A DNA stretch of 64,000 bases, taken from positions 1,287,771 through 1,351,770 of the forward strand of contig CP015195.1 in NCBI GenBank assembly GCA_012221805.1. Reading direction: 5' to 3'. Numbering within the stretch: position 1 is the stretch's first letter; every line of letters begins with the position of its first letter. Shown piece by piece: positions 57,373-64,000 of this stretch. The position numbers and the translations under genes were made by a program. The notes under the pieces are model-generated. The model did no database searches. It was given only the letters and a program-made list of their open reading frames with translations, and was not told the DNA's origin. Source of the stretch: Pasteurellaceae bacterium RH1A (GTDB lineage: Bacteria > Pseudomonadota > Gammaproteobacteria > Enterobacterales > Pasteurellaceae).

Positions 57373-60228
57373 TTAACTTATCTGCCATCTGATCGCAAAC
57401 ACCTGTTCCACAGAGGTTTTTTGTTTGAGTTTGCGATCAATTTCCGCAATTAGCTCATCTTTTTTGTCTTCGATTTCGTCTTCCAATTCCTCACGCTCAT
57501 TGCGTAGGCGGCGGATAGATCTTTCGATTACCTTTTGTGCTTCAAGACACTGTTTTTGCTCTGTCAGATCCCCTGCTAAACGTGCCGCTTTTTTCGCCTC
57601 TCGCAATTCCTCCTTGGCCTCCTCAATTTTCAGGGTGGCAGTCGCAAGGGTATCTTCTGCCCAAGCATCAATCCTCTCCATTTGGGTTTGGATCAGATCC
57701 TTATTTTGCTCGGCCAATTGAGCGATTTTGGCGTCAATACTACGTCTAGCCTGGTCATCTAGGCTAAGCGGTGGAATTTGTTGTATTTTTTGCATATCCG
57801 CCGGCAGGGAGAGGAGTTTTTGGCAGAAGTCCTGATCCAGCCATTGGCCTTGGTCGTTGCAGGCGGTAAAGATTAGCTCTTCCTGTAACTGAGCCTCTGA
57901 ACGAGTTTGCATCTTGTCTAGTCGCAACCAGCCAGATTGCCCCTTGGCCTGTTCTATCACGCTTAATTTGGCATCGTATTGATCTAACTTAAATCTTAAT
58001 TCTACAATGTCTTGGGTATTGGCAGCCAAGGCTTGAGTCAGGCACCATTCCCCTAAGGTACTATTAAGACGGTGGAGGTGGTAGGCAGTTGATACTGCCT
58101 TATCTTGAGCACTAATCAGGCGGTATCTGCCCTGAGGAATGGCCAGATCTGGGCTATGGGTAAGCAAGAACTGATGGCTCTGTTCAAAGATGGCTCGTTC
58201 GCTTAAAGCAAATTGGCTGACTGCCCAGAATTGTCGGCTCATCTTATCCAAGCGATCAGTCAGGGCGTTTTTCAGGAGGTTGAGCACATCTTCATCAAAA
58301 TGCTTAAAGAGTTCGGTGCGGGTGCGTTCCAGCTGGTCTTGGATTTGCTGGTCTAATTCTGCCTGCAAGCGGTCGAAGGCCGCCTGGATTTCTTCTGGCG
58401 TACGGCATTGGTCGTAGATGGCAGCAATTTGGCGTTCAATATCCAATCCAGACTCAATCTTGCCTAAGATCTTATCAGAAGCCCCGAATACCCCCTCAAA
58501 GAGCGCAAATTTTTGGGCCAGTAACTGTAAAACCCGTTTATCTGCTTCGTTACGGTTATTGAGGAAATTAATCACTACCACATCAAATTTTTGCCCATAA
58601 CGGTGGCAACGTCCAATCCGTTGTTCCACCCTTTGTGGGTTCCAGGGCAGGTCGTAGTTAATCAGGAGCGAGCAGAATTGCAGATTGACCCCTTCGGCTC
58701 CTGCCTCAGTGGCAATCATAATGCTGGCCTGATGTTTGAAATGGTCAATAAGGGCAGTTCGCTTGTCCACATCAATAGAGCCTGTCGCTTGTTCAAGGTT
58801 GGTTTGTAACCAATTTTGATAGATAGCTTGGCTATGAGAGCTGCTATTTGTGCCGCTAAACATCACCACTTCTTGTGCATAACCATGTTGGTTGAGAAAA
58901 TCAAAGAGATACTGTTGGGTTTTAACGGATTCAGTAAAGATAATGGCCTTTCTCTGGGCGCCCAGCTGGGCCATCTTGCCAAAGCCAACATCTAGGGCTC
59001 TTAAAAGGGCCTTGATTTTGCTGTCTTCGCCTAAATGATGGGCCTGCTCAATAAAGCCTTGAATTTCAGCAATTTCGGCTTTTAAGCGGCCTAATTTTTC
59101 ATCTTCACTCTCATTTTTTGAGATTTCTTCAAGCTCTTCAATCTGTTCAGGCTGGTTGTGACTTTCATCATCCCAATCCTCGTAATCGCTGCTTAAATCT
59201 TCCTCTTGCCAGAGATCAAGCGGGGCATTTTCTTGGAAATTTTGCAAAAGATTTTGCAGACGTGCCAAAATAGTTTGCAGGGTGGCTGCAATGGCCCTTG
59301 GGCTGGAGGCCAGGAGCTTGCGCAAAATCAAGCCGGTTAAATGGCGCTGACTCGCAGGCAGGGCAAAGGTATTGGTACGCCGTAGAAAATCAGAAATTTG
59401 CTCATAAAAGGCCAATTCTTTTTCGGTTGGCTCAAAGGTTTGCGTGACGGCCTGGCGTTTCGTGTAGCGCACATATTCCAGCACATCTGCCCGCAAGGTG
59501 CGTTTCACATAGGGGCTTAGGCGATCCTTGAGTTCCTCCAAACGGCCCTGATTAACATAGGCCTTGCGGAACTGCTTGGCCTCACCAAAGAGGTAATCAT
59601 CTAAAAAGGTTGATAGGCCATAAAGCTCCATCAGGGAATTTTGTAGCGGGGTGGCGGTAAGCAGGATCTTCTTACAGTGGGCAAAGGTGTCCCGAATGGC
59701 CTTGCCCATCTTATTGCTTTTTTGATGGGCATTACGCAATTTATGGGCCTCATCAATAGCCACCAAGTCCCAGGCCTGCAAGAGTAGCGTGCTACTTTGT
59801 TGGGCAACAAAGTGATGTGAAACAATCAAGACCTGTTTTCCAGTATGTTGATTGAAAAAGGCTTGTGGCTTTAAACCGCTCTTTTTTATCACAGTTTTAT
59901 CCACAACCAGACTAGGTAGGTTAAATTTTTCCTGCAACTCATTGGCCCATTGCTTGCGTAAACTGGCCGGGCAGACCACCATAAGCTGGCGTTTGCGTTC
60001 TGCCCAAAGCTGACAGAGGATCAAGCCTGCCTCAATGGTTTTACCCAAGCCCACCTCATCAGCCAGCAAGACCCCTTGCTGCAAGGGGTTTTTAAGGGCA
60101 AAGAGGGCAGCGTCAATTTGGTGGGGGTTGAGATCCACTTGGGCATCAAATAAGGAGCGGGAAATATCTTGGGCCCGATTAAGCGTGATGTCTAAGGCAT
60201 AGTATTTAGCGTGATAAGGGGTAATCAT
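57373..60228 (-). CDS. SNF2-family helicase, third gene of an R-M-like operon
   Basis: 951-residue Swi2/Snf2-like ATPase. Motif I is DEVGLGKT (57-64), motif II DEAH (159-162), motif III LTATPLQNS, motif V ATEAGAEGVNLQ and motif VI QRIGRCHRYGQ, all intact. There is an acidic insert (about 345-375, EEDLSSDYEDWDDESHN) between the two lobes and a long charged coiled coil at the C-terminus (about 845-940). It resembles HepA/RapA-type helicases, but lacks their N-terminal Tudor-like domains. It overlaps the res-like gene by four bases (ATGA), so it is translated with it. No nuclease motif was seen. Confidence 0.88.
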   Translation of the reverse strand: MITPYHAKYYALDITLNRAQDISRSLFDAQVDLNPHQIDAALFALKNPLQQGVLLADEVGLGKTIEAGLILCQLWAERKRQLMVVCPASLRKQWANELQEKFNLPSLVVDKTVIKKSGLKPQAFFNQHTGKQVLIVSHHFVAQQSSTLLLQAWDLVAIDEAHKLRNAHQKSNKMGKAIRDTFAHCKKILLTATPLQNSLMELYGLSTFLDDYLFGEAKQFRKAYVNQGRLEELKDRLSPYVKRTLRADVLEYVRYTKRQAVTQTFEPTEKELAFYEQISDFLRRTNTFALPASQRHLTGLILRKLLASSPRAIAATLQTILARLQNLLQNFQENAPLDLWQEEDLSSDYEDWDDESHNQPEQIEELEEISKNESEDEKLGRLKAEIAEIQGFIEQAHHLGEDSKIKALLRALDVGFGKMAQLGAQRKAIIFTESVKTQQYLFDFLNQHGYAQEVVMFSGTNSSSHSQAIYQNWLQTNLEQATGSIDVDKRTALIDHFKHQASIMIATEAGAEGVNLQFCSLLINYDLPWNPQRVEQRIGRCHRYGQKFDVVVINFLNNRNEADKRVLQLLAQKFALFEGVFGASDKILGKIESGLDIERQIAAIYDQCRTPEEIQAAFDRLQAELDQQIQDQLERTRTELFKHFDEDVLNLLKNALTDRLDKMSRQFWAVSQFALSERAIFEQSHQFLLTHSPDLAIPQGRYRLISAQDKAVSTAYHLHRLNSTLGEWCLTQALAANTQDIVELRFKLDQYDAKLSVIEQAKGQSGWLRLDKMQTRSEAQLQEELIFTACNDQGQWLDQDFCQKLLSLPADMQKIQQIPPLSLDDQARRSIDAKIAQLAEQNKDLIQTQMERIDAWAEDTLATATLKIEEAKEELREAKKAARLAGDLTEQKQCLEAQKVIERSIRRLRNEREELEDEIEDKKDELIAEIDRKLKQKTSVEQVFAIRWQIS

Positions 60229-63200
60229 AGAGTTTTCTCCAATATTTGATGGAAGAGTTGGTTTAAATAATCCTCATCTGTCATAAACAAAATATGTTTT
60301 TCAGCAAATTCATCTTCTGCCCAGTCGTCCAAATCACTACGCTTGGTAATGGCAAGAATAAAGCTGTTTAAAATTAAGTCTGGGCCTAATTGGGCCTGTA
60401 ATTTCTCCAGTTCCTGATGGAGTTGGAATTTAGGGTCGCTCTTGCCCATTCGCCCGATTCCCTTAGGATCAATAAAGGTCAGCCACTGTTTGCCGCTTTG
60501 ATGATCCACTATCCAGACCAGAAAATCCGGGTAGAAATTATCGGCACTGGCAAAGCCCAGCCCCTTGGCCCTATTGCCCGCATTACGCATTAAATAGAGG
60601 GACTTATTGGGCAAGAGCTGTTTGAGGTCTGCTTTTTGCAGATCCTGCAAGAAGTCAAATTCACTTTTCTCCTTAAGGGCGATAGGGGTTAGGGTAAAAG
60701 GTAATTGCTCTCCCTTGGCACTGTCTTGCAAAAAGAGGGGATAATACAAGTGCTCCTTGATGGTAAAGGCAATGAGCTGGTTCTGATCATCCGTCCATCG
60801 GCGCACCTGCTCCAAATCCCCTTGTTCAACCAGGGTTTTTAGCTGCTCAATTTTGACCAGGCTATCTTCATCGGTAAACCTAAATTGATAGCTGTTAAGA
60901 AGGGATAGGTTATGCTCATCCACTTCAACCACCTCATAATGCTGGCTTTCATAAAGCTGTTTAACCTTGTTATAAAAACGTTGGGTATAGATTTTAAGCA
61001 GCTCGATAAGCAGGTTTTCCAGGGCCACAAGTTTGCTCACTTGATTAACAACCAAACTTTCAGGCGGGATATAGAGCTGATACCAATCCTGCGAATGTTC
61101 GACAAAATGGCGTAATTTATCCCGGTCTAGCCGCAAATTGTAGTAGCCCTCTTGCTGCTTAAATTGCCAGAGGGCGAGATAGATCCTATCCCAGTTAAAG
61201 AGCGGCAGAATATGGCTTGGGATTTTGCCCTCAAGCCGTTGATCTTGCTTAGTGCTTACGCTGGTTTGGCTACTGATGGCCTCCACTCTTGGGTAGGCAT
61301 CCAAGACGGCCAAGAGGTTGCGGGGCTTGATTTTGCCCTCATATTCAGGCGGCATTTCATACAGATTGAGGGGCTGCACCCGCTTAAAGGCCTTGGCCCG
61401 TAGACCCCGGTATTCCTCTTTGAGCCTGAGGGTTTTAAGGCCGGGTGGAATTTGGTGTTTGACTGGGAAATCCAGAGTTAACACGGCTTCTTGCTCCAAC
61501 TCCTCTTGAATATATTTTTGGAACTCGGCCATATAGTCGGCCTTGATCCCGAAAATATTGAGGGTTTCCAGCTCCCGCAAATGTAGCGCCCTTACCTCTT
61601 TTTCAGCATAATTGGAACGTTTTAAGGAAAAATCCCGCCCCTTGAGCCGCACGCCCCGCCCGAAGAGCTGGATAATTTGTGCCCCTTCCGACCGACCCAT
61701 ATTGAGCAGGCCCATGGTGGAGACCCGCCAGCTAGACCAGCCCTCGCTAAACTTACGCGAGCCAATTAAGAGGTTAATCGAACTCTCTTTTTTATTGATC
61801 TTCTCAAAGAGCCTTTCACTAAACTCATCATTTTGGGTGGCTAGGCCCTGTTCGCCGGCCTGTTTAAAGAGGGCAGCATCATCGCCTACATTAATCACGC
61901 CAAAGACTTGTTCTCCCACTTTTAAGGCCAATTCGCCCGGGCTTTTTTTCACATTCACCAAGGTCAAATGTTGCAAAAAATCGGCCTGAAAGACCCGCTT
62001 GAGCACATCTTGGTACAAACCCTCTAGGTCCTTTTTCCACTCTGCCAAGGCCCTAAAGCGATGGAGGAAAATGCTCTTGCCCTGCTTATCTAGAAGCTGG
62101 GCAGAGTCTTCTAGGAGGGCCCTAAACCAGGCCAAAATAGCCGGCTTATTTTCAGGCTTTAAGAAGTCGTTAAGCAGGTGCAAGACCTGTAAAATATCCG
62201 AATCTTCCTTGTTGACCGTATTGCCTACAAAGACCCAGAGGGGATTTTCCAGGTTGTAAGCGGTCAAGTTTTCCCGATTTTTCTCAAAGAGATAGCGCTG
62301 CTGATAAAAGGCCAGCAAACAGGCCCAGAAATAGGTTTGAGCGTGCTGATCGTAGTATTCGGCCTTCATATTGAGAATAAGATGTTCCTTGCCGTAGCCA
62401 TCACGGTAGAAATACTTATAGGAATAATCGAACAAGATGGCCTTGGCATAGGTTTCATAGAGGCGGTTGGCCTTTTTGTAGGTCCCAACGGCTTGGCCAA
62501 AGGTGGCAGAGTATTCAAAGGCAAAGCCTGAGCCTATCATCTGCTCCCGCCGCTTGAGCCATTCTTCGCCTTTGGCTCCCCGGTGGCCTTCGTCCACCAA
62601 AATCAGCTTATTGCCGTCTGCAAAGGCTTCCACCGCCACGGTTTTGTCGCCAGACTTATCGGCCAATTTATGAATATCGATCACCTTAATATCGGCATAG
62701 TCCAGGCTGCCGTTTTTATCAAAGAGGGCAGCCTCCATATTAGAAGCCTGAAATTCCTCAATATGCTGGAGGGAGAGACCATCGTTAGGGGTGAGCAAGT
62801 AAATCTGCAACTTCTCCTTCTGGTGGGGGGCAGCATAGTGCTGGAATTGCAGAATATTGACGTGCATAAGCAGGGTCTTGCCGCTGCCGGTGGCATTCCA
62901 AAAGGCGATCTTATTTAAGTCTTGCTCGGTATAAGGTGGCAGGGCCAAGCCCTCCTTGGCCTGATTTTCCCCTAATTGCTGGTTAAGGGCAGCCAAGAGG
63001 CGGTCTTTTTGATTGAAATACCAGTCCAAATAAATTTCCGTAAAGAGGAGGGAAAGATACTGGAAGTATTTAAGGGCTAAAATATGCCCACTTTCCTGGT
63101 TACGGCCATGGGTAATCTTGGCCCAGTGCTGGACGATGTTAAAGTCATAACGGCTTAGATCCTGCTGGCTAATCAGATCCGTATGGAAAAGCTGCTGGTT

Positions 63201-63368
63201 CAGGGCCAGGAAAAAGTGGCTGTGGCCGGTGTGAGGGTCTATGCCCTCACAATCGCCCAGACGGGTTTTAAAGGCGGCCAGATCTGCCTGATTAAAGAGG
63301 GATAAGGCCCACTGGTTAAGCACCAAGTCCTGATGAAAGCTGCGTTTGGTTATGGGTTTCTTGGCCAT
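60225..63368 (-). CDS. Type III restriction enzyme Res-like helicase-nuclease
   Basis: 1047 residues. Superfamily 2 helicase motifs: I in ATGSGKT (159-165), II in DEGH (259-262), III in EYSATFG, VI in QLFGRGVRLKG. Near the C-terminus FYPDFLVWIVDHQSGKQWLTFIDPKG gives the P-D-x(n)-D-x-K nuclease pattern, as in type III Res subunits. The DEGH box is a variant of DEAD/DEAH. The gene follows the methyltransferase after one base and overlaps the SNF2 gene by four. It probably cuts DNA lacking the partner's methylation; target unknown. Confidence 0.88.
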   Translation of the reverse strand: MAKKPITKRSFHQDLVLNQWALSLFNQADLAAFKTRLGDCEGIDPHTGHSHFFLALNQQLFHTDLISQQDLSRYDFNIVQHWAKITHGRNQESGHILALKYFQYLSLLFTEIYLDWYFNQKDRLLAALNQQLGENQAKEGLALPPYTEQDLNKIAFWNATGSGKTLLMHVNILQFQHYAAPHQKEKLQIYLLTPNDGLSLQHIEEFQASNMEAALFDKNGSLDYADIKVIDIHKLADKSGDKTVAVEAFADGNKLILVDEGHRGAKGEEWLKRREQMIGSGFAFEYSATFGQAVGTYKKANRLYETYAKAILFDYSYKYFYRDGYGKEHLILNMKAEYYDQHAQTYFWACLLAFYQQRYLFEKNRENLTAYNLENPLWVFVGNTVNKEDSDILQVLHLLNDFLKPENKPAILAWFRALLEDSAQLLDKQGKSIFLHRFRALAEWKKDLEGLYQDVLKRVFQADFLQHLTLVNVKKSPGELALKVGEQVFGVINVGDDAALFKQAGEQGLATQNDEFSERLFEKINKKESSINLLIGSRKFSEGWSSWRVSTMGLLNMGRSEGAQIIQLFGRGVRLKGRDFSLKRSNYAEKEVRALHLRELETLNIFGIKADYMAEFQKYIQEELEQEAVLTLDFPVKHQIPPGLKTLRLKEEYRGLRAKAFKRVQPLNLYEMPPEYEGKIKPRNLLAVLDAYPRVEAISSQTSVSTKQDQRLEGKIPSHILPLFNWDRIYLALWQFKQQEGYYNLRLDRDKLRHFVEHSQDWYQLYIPPESLVVNQVSKLVALENLLIELLKIYTQRFYNKVKQLYESQHYEVVEVDEHNLSLLNSYQFRFTDEDSLVKIEQLKTLVEQGDLEQVRRWTDDQNQLIAFTIKEHLYYPLFLQDSAKGEQLPFTLTPIALKEKSEFDFLQDLQKADLKQLLPNKSLYLMRNAGNRAKGLGFASADNFYPDFLVWIVDHQSGKQWLTFIDPKGIGRMGKSDPKFQLHQELEKLQAQLGPDLILNSFILAITKRSDLDDWAEDEFAEKHILFMTDEDYLNQLFHQILEKTL

Positions 63369-63369
63369 T

Positions 63370-64000
63370 TTATGCTCCGAACATGAGGTTTAAAAATTCC
63401 GGTTCGAGGGCCTGGATATTAAGCATGGCCACATCACCTGCTGCATTGATTTCCCACTGATTAACCAAGCTGTGATCACCATTGAGATAGACCAGGTCAA
63501 ACTCGCTATCCTTAGGATTAAGGGCTAATTTGTCAAAGAGGGCATTCAGGTTGTCGTAATGCCAACGGCTGCAATCCCGCCAAATAACCAAGCAGCGCTG
63601 GCCATTAGCCAAACGCCCCTCCACGGCCACATAGCCCTCACTTTCTGCCCGATGGCGGATATTTTCCACCCGTAAACCTAAGAGATAATTAAAGGTTTCC
63701 ACTAGGTCGATGGCCTGCTTGCGGTAGGCCCCAGCCGAATCGGTCGCAATTTTCAGCTCATAATCAAAGGGCTGTTTGAAATCTTCCACAGAAAGCAGGC
63801 TGCCCCGGCTTTCCACATCCAGCATATAGTGGAGCAGATAATCTTTTGCAAAATCTTGGCCAAAGAGATCCGCTTGCCCGGCGGTTAATTCCAGGTTATT
63901 AAGGGTGTCTTCATAGCTTTCTAACTTAAGCACCTTAACCATTTGCGACAGGCCACCCAAACCGCCATTGGCAGACGGTAGAGGCTTGCCCTCCTTCCAA
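63370..64000 (-). CDS. Site-specific DNA methyltransferase, C-terminal part, cut by the right edge
   Basis: The frame is open from 63370 to the window edge (about 209 residues visible, no start codon needed). Text such as WKEGKPLPSANGG, QMVKVLKLESYEDTLNNL, DYLLHYMLDVESRGS and AIDLVETFNYLLGLRVE is the C-terminal region of type III/Mod-like adenine methyltransferases. The catalytic DPPY and SAM motifs would lie outside the window. The first internal ATG/TTG is only a track artefact of the truncated frame. The stop is one base from the start of the res-like gene. Confidence 0.85.
   Translation of the reverse strand, partial: WKEGKPLPSANGGLGGLSQMVKVLKLESYEDTLNNLELTAGQADLFGQDFAKDYLLHYMLDVESRGSLLSVEDFKQPFDYELKIATDSAGAYRKQAIDLVETFNYLLGLRVENIRHRAESEGYVAVEGRLANGQRCLVIWRDCSRWHYDNLNALFDKLALNPKDSEFDLVYLNGDHSLVNQWEINAAGDVAMLNIQALEPEFLNLMFGA

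Noticed and set aside
57373-63960. DISARM or BREX assignment of the right-edge operon
   Set aside because: No DUF1998, PLD, PglZ or BrxC-like protein is visible; only methyltransferase, Res-like and SNF2 genes are seen.

Overview
The window is a chromosomal segment of a Pasteurellaceae gammaproteobacterium. The core genes (rpsA, cmk, serS, prfB, slt, lrp, accD, yfeABCD) are of Haemophilus/Actinobacillus type. Copies of the DNA-uptake core ACAAGCGGT and its complement ACCGCTTGT are scattered through it. That is the 'Apl-type' uptake signal of the Actinobacillus/Mannheimia/Bibersteinia branch, as opposed to the Hin-type AAGTGCGGT of Haemophilus influenzae. I saw no rRNA, tRNA, CRISPR array or prophage. 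Species cannot be named from sequence alone.

Layout. 1-0.5 kb: the N-terminal part of a stand-alone RelA/SpoT-fold protein, cut by the left edge. 0.6-11.3 kb: catalase, the yefM-yoeB toxin-antitoxin pair, frameshifted xseA, serS, smpB, glgP, frameshifted srmB, rimI, holD. 11.5-20.2 kb: rsmC, then a proline locus (putP ... putA) split by an IS481-family element and an EamA exporter. 20.3-25.4 kb: prfB (lacking its programmed frameshift as written), a 160-bp MITE, lysC with an upstream lysine riboswitch, and a frameshifted orphan AfuB/FbpB-type permease. 25.5-31.4 kb: cspD, an NCS2 purine permease behind a PurR-like operator, dps, sdaA, and hipBA with a four-site operator array. 31.4-40.4 kb: cysS, a 32-aa membrane peptide, a MetE-like methyltransferase, icd, tyrP behind two TyrR boxes, fdhE, accD-folC. 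40.6-44.1 kb: the Fur-type yfeABCD metal transporter. 44.2-47.4 kb: a small accessory island of orphan immunity-like genes (a frameshifted Imm53, two copies of a zinc-ribbon gene, an AT-rich unknown, a DUF695-RraB protein) built around 210-bp direct repeats. 47.5-57.4 kb: degS, cmk-rpsA-ihfB-lapAB-pyrF-yciH-hpt, slt-lrp. 57.4-64 kb: a tightly coupled operon of a DNA methyltransferase (cut by the right edge), a type III Res-like helicase-nuclease and an SNF2-family helicase.

Three themes recur. (1) Four genes (xseA, srmB, the AfuB-like permease, imm53) are each broken by one missing base in a homopolymer run, and prfB is made continuous by one missing G in the run ahead of its frameshift site. 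This is either a real mutational pattern or systematic undercalling in the assembly. (2) Intergenic spaces are rich in palindromic REP/BIME-like repeats of several families and in inverted pairs of uptake sequences that probably double as terminators. (3) Regulatory DNA is legible for several genes: the lysine riboswitch, TyrR, PurR, Fur, CRP, HipB and YefM sites.

The best candidate for an unusual system is the mod-res-SNF2 operon at the right edge, followed by the orphan immunity island at 44-47 kb.
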